Part shown: positions 35,523 to 43,955 of the stretch, in pieces
Layout of the letters: every line of letters begins with the position of its first letter
How positions within the stretch are numbered: the stretch's first letter is position 1
Assembly: GCA_964509335.1 (NCBI GenBank)
Contig: CAZDXB010000007.1
Span: 1-64,000 of the forward strand
Source: CAZDXB01 sp964509335
Lineage (GTDB): Bacteria; Bacteroidota; Ignavibacteria; Kapaibacteriales; UBA2268
DNA: 64,000 bases
Direction: 5' to 3'
Notes under the pieces: model-generated
The model's database searches: none
Told to the model about the DNA's origin: nothing
Seen by the model: only the letters and a program-made list of their open reading frames with translations
Translations under genes and position numbers: made by a program

Positions 35523-37919
35523 ATGAAGAAAATAATTTATTTAACAACCTTAATCATTATTTCTTATAGTCTTTCTTTTTCGCATAATTTTGAAATCACG
35601 CCTTTAAAGATAAATTTTCTGGGCGTAGCAACTGAGGGCGAAACGATCATCGCATACGGCGATTACGGTTCTGCAGTGTTAAGTCCAAACAGCGGTTCGG
35701 AATGGATTCAGAAAAAAGTTTTTAAAGCCGGAACTGTAATTTATGTTTACATTAACGGAAAGAAATTAACCGCCTTTAACAACAACGGCGATATAAGCGT
35801 ATCATACGATAACGGCGCAAATTGGGATAATGTTAAGAGCTTAAACGATACAATTTTAGACGCGATTAAATATCCGGGCGGGTATTTTTTGAGGACTAGA
35901 AATAACTTATTAACTTTATCCGAGGATTTTGAAATTGAAAACGAGTATCCGCTATATTCAAGGGCTTTACAAGAAATAAATTCCTACGTTAAACCTACTT
36001 ATAGATACTCGCTTTCTTATTTTAAAGACAAATTAATAGCGGAAACCGACTCGTCAGTTTTCTTAGGATTTGACAGTGAATTGCGACTGACGGACACGCT
36101 CTCTTTTAACAAATTAGGGGTTTTTGATTCTACATATGAATATATCAGCGGCTACAGGATGGATTCGGGAGACGATTATCTTTATATTCTAGTTATCGCC
36201 GGTGAAGATGTTTTAGTCGGCGACGTTTTCAGAACGAAAGATTTTAAGACAGCGCAAAAATACTATGATTTATATGCCGGCTTTTCAATTTTTAAAGTCG
36301 AGAACAATCAATTTTATCCGCTTAATAAAACTGAAGATTATCTTGAAGATTCTACGAAATTAACCGGTCATTCTTCATCTTCAACTAATTTAATGAAAAC
36401 AATAAACGACTTTACCGTTAAAGACAATAAACAAATAATAGTCGGTGATCGTAAGTTTATAGAATTAATCGATTTAAAAGATACGAGCTTAAACGTTGTG
36501 TCCGACCTTTCAAGAGCAAACTCATTTTCCGCGCCAGATAGAATCAACGATAGCGCCTACGTGTTTTATAGCGGAGGTTATCAAAGTAAATATTTTGATA
36601 AGTATTTATATATAACAACCAATAACGCCGTAACTTTAAAACCGTCAGTGGATACTAAAAATGAAAAATACGAAGATAAATATCCAAGCTATAAATTTAC
36701 CGGCAAATATTTCGATAAAACAAACAAAAAGATTTATTTCTTGGGTTATAACGAACAAATAGGCAACGCAGGATTTATGTTAGTTTCAGATGATTACGGA
36801 AGGAGTTTTAAATCGCACAAAATAAATGATTTTCATATTCAGTCGTCCTTTTCCTCAATGTATGATTCTTGGGATAACGCTAGATTATCGCCGAATATAT
36901 CGAAGAATGAAAATGACAATTTTGTTGTTTGTTCTGGATGGAATAGACATAAAGATACTGTTAGTTCGGGAATAAGCACGCTAAACGACGATTATAACGT
37001 AGTAAGCAGAATCATAATAAGAGATAAGGTTGTAGATTACGTCCATTCGAAAGATACTAATACGTTTCTAATCCATTGCGCCAATGCGATAGACAGCGTA
37101 AGCGAAATACTATACACTACAGATAAAGGAAAAAAATGGGAGACTATTAAAAAATATCCCGCCTCATTGACTGAAAAGTATTATCAAGAAATTGAAATTA
37201 ATAATGAAAAATATTTCGCTTTAATCCATTATTATATAGAAAATTATCATAATGACGCAGTTTTTTTTGACGTTCTCAACTTACAAACGAACGAGTTTTC
37301 GAGAATATGCGAGTGGCAAAATCCTAGTTCTTCAAATTCAAAGTGGGGTGCATACGGGGTTGGAATAGCTTCCGATAAAGACACCGTTTATATATCTTTT
37401 GAAGACACGTTATTTTACGCCGTCGATTTATTTGATAAAAATTCTTGGAAATATCAAACGTTTCCAAAAGAAGGAAGGATGTACTTACCTTTGAAAAAAT
37501 TCGGCGATAAATTTTACGCGCAATACGACGACAGCGATATGGAATTTAGAAACGCGGCATTTTGGATAAAACCCTTAGATTCGCTTACGTCGGTCGCTGA
37601 AAATCGCGTCGAATCTCTTCGTAATTATCTTTATTCCTATCCGGCGTTTCCAACGCCGGCGAAAAACGAAGTTCGTTCTTTAATTTATTGGGATACGAGT
37701 AAAGATATAGATAAAGCCGTGATATCGATTTATAATTTATACGGAAGAAATATTAACGCGAGAAAAATCGGTGGAAAAGAAAATATAAGAATCGAAAAAT
37801 TAACGTCTTATAAAGGATATCTTATATGGAACTGTGCCGACGTTGATAATGGCGTTTATCTTATAAATATTAAGCACGGCGCTGCTTCGAGAACAATCAA
37901 AGTAATGGTCAATAAATAG
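35523..37919 (+). CDS. T9SS-sorted secreted protein with BNR/YCF48-like repeats
   Basis: This 798-residue exported protein has a signal peptide (LTTLIIISYSLSFSHNF). Multiple Asp-box-like strands (ISVSYDNGANWDNV, LVSDDYGRSFKSHK, YTTDKGKKWETI) suggest a sialidase/YCF48-type beta propeller. A C-terminal T9SS sorting domain begins near 705 (YPAFPTPAKNEVRSLIYW ... AVISIYNLYGRNI ... GVYLINIKHG..SRTIKVMV). It is A+T-rich in codon choice, with many TTA and AAA codons, in contrast to the other T9SS genes here. It lies 68 bp after the cysteine-rich protein gene and probably shares its transcript. Confidence 0.82.
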   Translation: MKKIIYLTTLIIISYSLSFSHNFEITPLKINFLGVATEGETIIAYGDYGSAVLSPNSGSEWIQKKVFKAGTVIYVYINGKKLTAFNNNGDISVSYDNGANWDNVKSLNDTILDAIKYPGGYFLRTRNNLLTLSEDFEIENEYPLYSRALQEINSYVKPTYRYSLSYFKDKLIAETDSSVFLGFDSELRLTDTLSFNKLGVFDSTYEYISGYRMDSGDDYLYILVIAGEDVLVGDVFRTKDFKTAQKYYDLYAGFSIFKVENNQFYPLNKTEDYLEDSTKLTGHSSSSTNLMKTINDFTVKDNKQIIVGDRKFIELIDLKDTSLNVVSDLSRANSFSAPDRINDSAYVFYSGGYQSKYFDKYLYITTNNAVTLKPSVDTKNEKYEDKYPSYKFTGKYFDKTNKKIYFLGYNEQIGNAGFMLVSDDYGRSFKSHKINDFHIQSSFSSMYDSWDNARLSPNISKNENDNFVVCSGWNRHKDTVSSGISTLNDDYNVVSRIIIRDKVVDYVHSKDTNTFLIHCANAIDSVSEILYTTDKGKKWETIKKYPASLTEKYYQEIEINNEKYFALIHYYIENYHNDAVFFDVLNLQTNEFSRICEWQNPSSSNSKWGAYGVGIASDKDTVYISFEDTLFYAVDLFDKNSWKYQTFPKEGRMYLPLKKFGDKFYAQYDDSDMEFRNAAFWIKPLDSLTSVAENRVESLRNYLYSYPAFPTPAKNEVRSLIYWDTSKDIDKAVISIYNLYGRNINARKIGGKENIRIEKLTSYKGYLIWNCADVDNGVYLINIKHGAASRTIKVMVNK

Positions 37920-37999
37920 TGTTATTTACAGCTTTGGTTATTATTAGAAATTATCTCTTTTCTGAAATCCGATTTTTGGAAGGATATTTTCATTGCCTC

Positions 38000-38023
38000 A
38001 TTCCGAAATTAGAATTTCGGAAT
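38000..38023. repeat. ATTCCGAAATT palindrome
   Basis: ATTCCGAAATT (38000-38010), spacer AG, AATTTCGGAAT (38013-38023). The arms are perfect. A related copy is at 62309-62332; the TTCCCAAATT variant occurs at three other places. Confidence 0.75.
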
Positions 38024-38035
38024 TAGGGGGGAGAT

Positions 38036-38070
38036 GTAAAAAAAAGGGAACCGCTTTTACACGGTCCCCT
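38036..38070 (-). terminator. terminator of the DoxX transcript
   Basis: On the minus strand AAGGGGACCG pairs with CGGTTCCCTT (one mismatch) and is followed by a run of T (the A run at 38037-38044 on the plus strand). It lies about 48 bp beyond the DoxX stop. Confidence 0.7.
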
Positions 38071-38117
38071 TATTTGAGGAGTCGTCGCCAATGCTTGAGT
38101 ATGAACTCAAATTTTCT

Positions 38118-38585
38118 TTATCGCGCTTCTCCGGCTAATTTCCCTTCGCTAGCTTTCTTCTTGCAGAATATATTCTTAATCGCGTAGTCGAGTGAAATCT
38201 TTCCGCTTCCGTTTACCAGCAATACCGAAAGCATAATGAAATAGTAAAGCGGTATTTCGAAGCCGTTCGCGCTGGCGGCGAAGCCCGCGCTCCAATGAAC
38301 TGTTGCAATCGCCACAATCATTATGAACATTAACGGAGCCGATATTATCCTCGTCCCAAAACCGAGAGCCAGCAATATAAATCCGGCGAATTCGGTTATT
38401 CCCGCCAAATAAGCGCTTACCGTCGGCAAAGGATAATTCATCGACGCGAACCAACTTGCAACCGCGTCGGGATTTCCCAGCTTTTTCATCGCCGGTCCGT
38501 AAAATCCGTAAGCCAAAATTAACCTAATTAATAATAAAGGAATGTCTCTTAACGAGAATAATGATTTGCTTATTTTAGAAGACAT
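38118..38585 (-). CDS. DoxX family membrane protein
   Basis: This 155-residue protein has four predicted membrane helices and the DoxX/SURF4-like pattern: LLIRLILAYGFYGPAMKKLG, ASWFASMNYPLPTVSAYLAGITEFAGFILLALG, RIISAPLMFIMIVAI and the C-terminal YFIMLSVLLVNGSGKISLDYAI. Members are inner-membrane proteins often linked to redox or thiol stress; the exact role is unclear. A tiny ORF (38602-38709) ends 16 bp upstream on the same strand and may be translationally coupled. Confidence 0.9.
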   Translation of the reverse strand: MSSKISKSLFSLRDIPLLLIRLILAYGFYGPAMKKLGNPDAVASWFASMNYPLPTVSAYLAGITEFAGFILLALGFGTRIISAPLMFIMIVAIATVHWSAGFAASANGFEIPLYYFIMLSVLLVNGSGKISLDYAIKNIFCKKKASEGKLAGEAR

Positions 38586-38601
38586 AAACTATCCTATTTG
38601 A

Positions 38602-38709
38602 TTATTTAACAACTATCGATTTAAGGCCGCTATCGTATCCGCTCGTTTTATAGCCTATAGCTCCGCCGCTATTCTTCTCTTTAACAATATTTCTTTCATC
38701 TTTAAACAT
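38602..38709 (-). CDS. candidate 35-residue small protein upstream of DoxX
   Basis: ATG at 38709 is preceded by a good Shine-Dalgarno (AAGGAG, about 9 nt upstream). The frame reads 35 codons to TAA at 38604-38602: it begins MFKDERNIVKEKN, has SGGAIGYKTSGYDSG in the middle, and ends LKSIVVK. No signal peptide or cysteine is present. The glycine/serine/tyrosine-rich centre is unusual. The stop is 16 bp before the DoxX ATG. No family was recognised. It could be a leader peptide or a real small protein. Confidence 0.5.
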   Translation of the reverse strand: MFKDERNIVKEKNSGGAIGYKTSGYDSGLKSIVVK

Positions 38710-38999
38710 CCTCTTAACTCCTTTTCTCTTTTTCTAATTTCTTTTGTTTTTATTACAAAGAAATACTATTTTGCATACACGATTTATTCCCGTTAATATT
38801 TTAGCCGTTCCTAAAATTATTATTGTCAACGTTGAAAATTTTAGTTCGTAACGATTTTTGTTACATTCTCATCGTGGAAATCCTTATCGTTTTTCCTTTT
38901 TAATTTCTACAAAAAAATCGCCCAAACTGCTATTTCGCGCTTGCCTATGAAGCGTTATATTTGTTTGCAAATGTTGAATAAAAAAACGGAGGATTTAAG

Positions 39000-39389
39000 A
39001 TGAAAAGATTAGTAGCTATGCTGGCGGCGATATTGTTGATAACGCCGATGTTATTGGTAGAATCCTCGACCGCTAAAGAAAGCTTATTGAAGCCCGTAGT
39101 CTCGATAACCGGAAAGGCTTTGGATAAATCCACCGACGAACCCTTGGAACTGAACATAACGATTTTGTCGGAAGACAAAGAGATAATAGGCAAAGCGAAA
39201 AGCAACTCAAAAGACGGATATTACTTCATTACCGGATTAAAACCGGAGGCAAAGTATTTTATACGATTTGAAAAAGAAGACTACCAAGCGCAAGAGTTCG
39301 AATTCAAATTTCCGAAAGTAGAAAGCTACAAGGAAATATCCCAAGACATCAAGCTAAAGCCGAAATCTTTGACAAACGCAAAGAAATAA
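39000..39389 (+). CDS. small secreted protein with CarboxypepD_reg-like beta domain
   Basis: This 129-residue protein has a signal peptide (VAMLAAILLITPMLLVESSTA). The single carboxypeptidase-regulatory-like (transthyretin-like) fold is visible: VSITGKALDKSTDEPLELNI, KSNSKDGYYFITGLKPEAKY and FIRFEKEDYQAQEFEF. It is likely an envelope protein. A perfect -7 box TATATTTG lies at 38956-38963, with TTTC in the -33 position (19 nt away). AACGGAGGAT serves as the RBS. Confidence 0.75.
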   Translation: MKRLVAMLAAILLITPMLLVESSTAKESLLKPVVSITGKALDKSTDEPLELNITILSEDKEIIGKAKSNSKDGYYFITGLKPEAKYFIRFEKEDYQAQEFEFKFPKVESYKEISQDIKLKPKSLTNAKK

Positions 39390-39530
39390 CATCCTACGCG
39401 TATATCGAAACAAAGATTTAGCGGAGCCTATCGGTTCCGTTAAATCTTTTTTGTTTTAGCTATTGCATAATTGTAAATATTATATTAAGTTATGATTATG
39501 TTTGCGTGAAACCTTAAGAAATAAATTCAA

Positions 39531-40919
39531 ATGAGCGGCGGTAAAAACAAAGTTTGGAAGAAGTATTTTTTATTTTCTCTAATACTAATACTCTGTGTAT
39601 CCGTAATAATAGCGGTTTTAGCGTCGATTTTTTTACCCGACGGAAAATCGTATTCCGAATATACCAGGGCTAGCGATTTAACGAACGCTTCAAAAAACAA
39701 AAAAGAAACGATGCGTCAAGCCGCCGTTTCCAGACACGATTCCAACGTTCGATTAATACGAGTAAGCCGCGAACAAGACCTTTATTCGCCGATAGGGATA
39801 GACGAGAACGCCGGAAGGGTCCGCAGGGTTTTCACCGGCAGGCGAATTAATATCGCCCTCATAGGCGTCGATTCGAGGTTGAATTCTAACTACAAACACG
39901 CCGACGCTAATCACTTGATTTCAATATTGATAGACAAAGGAAAAGTTGAAATCACGTCGATACCGAGAGACACCCCCGTGCAAGTAAACCTAAAGAGAGA
40001 CGACGATTCGACGGCAAGCGAGTTATCATCGGACATAGCGGCAGTTGACACTACAATTGACATTAACAAATTAACCGTTTTATATGCCGCTAAAGGTAGA
40101 AAAGCTTATTTAGACACCGTCGCAAAGATAGCGGAGGTCGATAGGATTCCGTATTATATAGAGGTGGGCTTCTCTCAAGCTCGGGGCGTTTTGGAGCTTC
40201 TCGGATATAAGAACTCCGGCACGGCGCTTCAGGTTTTGAGGTCGAGAACCGCCTTCGACGCGGGCGATTACCAAAGAGTTTATAATCAAGCGCAATTTAT
40301 AAAGCAAACCTTGCTTAAGCGCTTCACGACGATTTCCGGTTTCTTTTCCGGTCTGATTATTAGGAGTTCGCTTACGCTTTTAAACACGAATCTTAATTAC
40401 GACGCCGCTAGATTTATTATCGATAAACTAAAGAAAGCCGGCTTTCCGCGAAGCGAAAAAGACATAACTATAAGAATAAGACCGCCGATGAATTACGACT
40501 TCAAAATTTATAATTTATCGGACAAAGAAGCGATTAACAGCTTGGCGCGAGAAATTGAAAACAAATACAAATCGCGGCATTCGTCTTCTTACAGTTCCAC
40601 GTTCACTAAGCAATGGGAATCCGTAGCCGATATGCTGAATCACAAATTAGAAGGCTCCGAGAAAGACTCGTCGAAGCCTTGGCGCGTCGTTAGCCGTCTT
40701 AAAACTCTATTTAATCAAAGAGCTTGGCTTCAAGTAGAAAATCCAAATGAAAGAGAAAAAATAAGAGATAAATTCGGCGACTTGCTTATAACGGCTTACG
40801 AGAGGCAAGGCAAAGAGCGTAAAGCTCAAAGAATAAGAGACGTTATAAATATGGAGAAGAGAGTTTTCTCGACTCCTTTATTCAAGGAATCCACTGAAAG
40901 CTCTAGCTTCAAGGAATGA
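39531..40919 (+). CDS. LytR-CpsA-Psr (LCP) family protein
   Basis: This 462-residue protein has a cytoplasmic Lys-rich N-terminus, one membrane helix (FLFSLILILCVSVIIAVLASI), then an LCP domain: INIALIGVDSRLN, ADANHLISILIDKGKVEITSIPRDTPV with the conserved Arg-Asp, 'YYIEVGFSQARGVLELLG' and QVLRSRTAFDAGDYQRVYNQ. LCP proteins transfer lipid-linked polymers to the cell wall or S-layer; in this Gram-negative setting the polymer is unknown. The long basic C-terminal tail (residues 330-462) is helical and unassigned. Confidence 0.85.
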   Translation: MSGGKNKVWKKYFLFSLILILCVSVIIAVLASIFLPDGKSYSEYTRASDLTNASKNKKETMRQAAVSRHDSNVRLIRVSREQDLYSPIGIDENAGRVRRVFTGRRINIALIGVDSRLNSNYKHADANHLISILIDKGKVEITSIPRDTPVQVNLKRDDDSTASELSSDIAAVDTTIDINKLTVLYAAKGRKAYLDTVAKIAEVDRIPYYIEVGFSQARGVLELLGYKNSGTALQVLRSRTAFDAGDYQRVYNQAQFIKQTLLKRFTTISGFFSGLIIRSSLTLLNTNLNYDAARFIIDKLKKAGFPRSEKDITIRIRPPMNYDFKIYNLSDKEAINSLAREIENKYKSRHSSSYSSTFTKQWESVADMLNHKLEGSEKDSSKPWRVVSRLKTLFNQRAWLQVENPNEREKIRDKFGDLLITAYERQGKERKAQRIRDVINMEKRVFSTPLFKESTESSSFKE

Positions 40920-40933
40920 ATTTCTATTAATTG

Positions 40934-40965
40934 TTTGAATCTTAACGCTTTATTTCTTATCTTTA
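40934..40965 (+). promoter_or_regulatory. Bacteroidota-type promoter of sixA
   Basis: TTTG (40934-40937), 20 nt, TATCTTTA (40958-40965; 7 of 8). It ends 37 bp before the sixA start. Confidence 0.5.
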
Positions 40966-41001
40966 ATAAAGTTTCCCAACGTTTAAAAAAATAAGGATTT
41001 G

Positions 41002-41511
41002 ATGAAGACGCTATTAATAGTAAGACACGCTAAGTCCAGCTGGGAAAATCCCGATTTGCCGGACGTCGAGAGACCGTTGAATAAACGGGGCTTCAGAGAC
41101 GCTCCTTTTATGGCGAAGCTTATCGCCGAGAAAGTTCCGAAACCGGATTTATTCCTTTCAAGTCCAGCCACTCGAGCTTTTACGACCGCAAAATACTTCG
41201 CTGAAGCTTTCGAGGCGAAAGAGAACGATATAGCCGTAAAAGAGTTAATATACGATCGCGGTCCGAAGCGCATATTGTATATGCTAAGCGAATTAAGCGA
41301 CGATATAAACTCCGTCGCGTTATTCGGTCATAACCCCGACTTAAGCGATTTGACGCACTTCTTATGCGATTTCGAAAAAGGAAACTTGCCGACCGCCGCT
41401 GTCGTCTGCATCGATTTCGATATTAATTCTTGGGCGCATTTCGGCGACGATAAAGGCGAGCTAAGATTCTTTGAAAGCCCGAAAATGTATTTCAAGAAAA
41501 AGAAGAAGTGA
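41002..41511 (+). CDS. sixA: phosphohistidine phosphatase SixA-like protein
   Basis: This 169-residue histidine phosphatase is of the SixA type. The phosphoacceptor motif is LLIVRHAKSSWE. DVERPLNKRGFRDAPFMAKL, LSSPATRAFTTAKYFA and LFGHNPDLSDLTHFLC give the second catalytic His and the SixA core. SixA proteins dephosphorylate histidine phosphoproteins of the phosphorelay/PTS type. ATG 41002 is preferred to the TTG at 40999, with AAGGA as the RBS. The C-terminus is a run of lysines (YFKKKKK). Confidence 0.9.
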   Translation: MKTLLIVRHAKSSWENPDLPDVERPLNKRGFRDAPFMAKLIAEKVPKPDLFLSSPATRAFTTAKYFAEAFEAKENDIAVKELIYDRGPKRILYMLSELSDDINSVALFGHNPDLSDLTHFLCDFEKGNLPTAAVVCIDFDINSWAHFGDDKGELRFFESPKMYFKKKKK

Positions 41512-41526
41512 CGACAGAATAAAAAT

Positions 41527-41557
41527 AACGCCGCCGAAATCTACTTCCGACGGCGTT
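41527..41557 (-). terminator. terminator of the qmo operon
   Basis: AACGCCG (41527-41533) and CGGCGTT (41551-41557) close a stem with CCGAA/TTCCG interior pairing. On the minus strand it is followed by TTATTTTTA. It lies 28 bp beyond the repeat-protein stop, between convergent sixA and the qmo operon. Confidence 0.7.
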
Positions 41558-41585
41558 CTCAAAACTCGCGATTGTATCTTAATCC

Positions 41586-43919
41586 TTAAACGAATCTATT
41601 TTCCAGCTTTATCATCCTGCTTACCTTGAACGATTCCTTCTGCTCCTCGGTTTTGAACTGATTTTCAATTTTATCGTAAACCGATTCCGCCCAGTTTTTG
41701 TCTTTGAAAATATCGACTATGCCTTCCGCCCAAAGCAATTTGTCTTCGGAGGCTGTCAACTTCTCTCCCTTAGCGTAAACGGCTTTTAGTTCTTCCAAAT
41801 CGACTTCGTGGGATTTCATATTTTCCGTCAAAGCCCACAATTTTGTCGCTGTGTTAGCTTCGCTTGCGGCTTTGTCGAAAAAGCTCTTGGCTTTGCTCTG
41901 GTCGCCAAACTTTTTGGCTAACGCTCCCAATCTGGAATACGCGAAAGCGTCCGGATTTAGACCGTCGGCTTTATCTAACAAACTTAACGCCCAGTCTTTG
42001 TCGTCCAATACTTCCGCTACGGCTTCGGCGAACATTGCGTAATTATTGGCGGTTTTGCCTTCCAAGGCGTCCAATTTCTCCTCGTATTTCTTCAGGTAGC
42101 CTTTCGCCAATTCTTTGCCTTTTTCCTTGTCGGGAAATTCGCTAACCGCTATTTCGCAGACCGCTCTGTAATCGAAGAAGAAATTGACGCGATTTTCGAT
42201 AAGATTATCCAAAATCTTTTGCGACCAAGCGCTGTCCTGCAAATACTTGGCAATCGAGCTAATCAATTTCTTATAATTATCCGGGTTGAATTCGCTTTCC
42301 TCCAACAATTCCAAAGAAATGCCGAGTATTTTATGAGCGTAATACTTGTCGTTCAGCTCTTCCATAATATCGTCAACGAGCTTGCGATATTCCTTGAAGG
42401 TGTCGGCGTCGTTTTCCCGCTTTTGGAATTCGTTGTAAACTTCCTGATTTTCTTCTCTCTTAGCTAATTTTTCTTCGACTCTCTTGTTCCAATCTCCGTC
42501 GTCGGGATATTTCTCTTTAACTTTCGCCACGACCTCTTTCATCTCTTTTGTATTCGTTACGACTTCTTCGGCTTTTTCGAGAATTTTTGCGGCGTAGTCC
42601 TTATCCTGAAGCGTTCCGTCAACTTTCTCGTATATCTTGAGAAATTGAGGCGTCGATTCGGCTATTTCTTCCGCTTTCTGGATAATCTCTTTGCCGAATT
42701 CCTTATCGTCGATTTTCGCGATCGATTCGTCGAAAAGCTCTATATAATGGTCGAACTTTTCAACCATTTCGAGAGCCTTTTTGTAAACTTTCTTGGCTCT
42801 TTCTTTATCCTCTAGATTCTTAATTATATTCTCCGCCAAAACGGATAAATCCTGCGGGCTGTCGATGCTCTGCTCGGCTCGCTCGTAAACCGCCGCGGCG
42901 TATTCTTTGTCGTTCAAGTCGTTAATGATAGCCTCAGCCAGACCGCTCAAGTCCTTCGCTCCGGACATTTTGCTTTCGGCTTTTTCGTAATATTTCTTCG
43001 CCAAGTCAACGTTGCCGACTTCCGCGGCGATTAATTTCGCGTATTCGAGCAACTTCGTTTTGTCGGTGATTTCCGCCAAGCCCTGCTCGAATCCTTCGGA
43101 AGCCGCTTCCTTGTCTTGGAATAGCTCCCAAGCGCCTTTCGCCAAATCCAGCTGTTCTTCGCCGGTCATAGCGAATTCTTTCGCGCTCTCCATCAATTCT
43201 TTGGCTTTTTCTTCGTCGCCGAACGCTTTAAAGCTCTTAGCTAATTGCACGAACTCTTTCGTAAACTGAGCGTCGTCCTCGACGTCCTCCAGAGCTTCTT
43301 TCGCGGCGTCTTTGTCGTCGAATAGCTCGATTAAAACGTTTGCGTATTCAACCGTCTCTTCCACGCCGTCGATTGCGTTCTCGGCTTTCTTGAAGAAATT
43401 CTTCGCCATCTCTTTTTCGCCCTGCTCTTTTAATATGCTCTCGGCGAGTTCTTTGTAGTCTTTTAACTCTTTGCATTTCTCTTCCACTTTGCTCAATAGT
43501 TCCTTCGCCGATTCTTCGTCGCCTAAATCGTCTTTGAAATATTGAGAAATAGCGAGAAATTCGTTTAGCTTGCTCGCCTGCTCGGCGGCGTTGTCCAAAT
43601 ATTCCTTCGCTTTTTCCTTGTCGCCTAAGCTAACGGCGACGCTGTGTCCCAACTTAGCGAATTCTATCGCCTCAAAACACGCGTCTTCCGCCTCCTCGTA
43701 TAGTTCTTCGGCTTTGTCCTTATTGTTAATTTTAACGAACGCCTCCGCCGTTTTAATAAAATCGTTCGGCATAGAACATTCCAGCTCGGCGGAATCCAGA
43801 AGTTCCTTGGCGTAATCTTCGTCTTTCGGCTCTTTTAACGCTTCTAAAGCTAAATTAGCGTAATCCTCCGCCGTTTGACATTCGGCTTCTTTTGATTCGA
43901 GTTCAGCTTTGCTAGCCAT
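41586..43919 (-). CDS. 777-residue acidic helical (TPR-like) repeat protein, third gene of the qmo operon
   Basis: This cytoplasmic protein has no signal or membrane segment. It is built from about 20 units with a near-constant 34-residue period; a typical unit is AKELYxKAEE..., about 6 variable residues, D[YF]xxLAExI, then LxDKE. Units are recognisable from about residue 36 to 455 and again, more divergent, from 540 to 760. The composition is strongly acidic, with Lys/Glu alternation. The 34-residue period and [A/G] positions point to a TPR-like superhelix, probably a scaffold. It starts 36 bp after qmoB with a clear AAGGAG RBS and is co-transcribed. I recognise no named family; a role with the Qmo proteins is inferred from context. 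Confidence 0.8.
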   Translation of the reverse strand: MASKAELESKEAECQTAEDYANLALEALKEPKDEDYAKELLDSAELECSMPNDFIKTAEAFVKINNKDKAEELYEEAEDACFEAIEFAKLGHSVAVSLGDKEKAKEYLDNAAEQASKLNEFLAISQYFKDDLGDEESAKELLSKVEEKCKELKDYKELAESILKEQGEKEMAKNFFKKAENAIDGVEETVEYANVLIELFDDKDAAKEALEDVEDDAQFTKEFVQLAKSFKAFGDEEKAKELMESAKEFAMTGEEQLDLAKGAWELFQDKEAASEGFEQGLAEITDKTKLLEYAKLIAAEVGNVDLAKKYYEKAESKMSGAKDLSGLAEAIINDLNDKEYAAAVYERAEQSIDSPQDLSVLAENIIKNLEDKERAKKVYKKALEMVEKFDHYIELFDESIAKIDDKEFGKEIIQKAEEIAESTPQFLKIYEKVDGTLQDKDYAAKILEKAEEVVTNTKEMKEVVAKVKEKYPDDGDWNKRVEEKLAKREENQEVYNEFQKRENDADTFKEYRKLVDDIMEELNDKYYAHKILGISLELLEESEFNPDNYKKLISSIAKYLQDSAWSQKILDNLIENRVNFFFDYRAVCEIAVSEFPDKEKGKELAKGYLKKYEEKLDALEGKTANNYAMFAEAVAEVLDDKDWALSLLDKADGLNPDAFAYSRLGALAKKFGDQSKAKSFFDKAASEANTATKLWALTENMKSHEVDLEELKAVYAKGEKLTASEDKLLWAEGIVDIFKDKNWAESVYDKIENQFKTEEQKESFKVSRMIKLENRFV

Positions 43920-43955
43920 TTAATAACTCCTTTATAATTATTTTTTAATTCTCTT

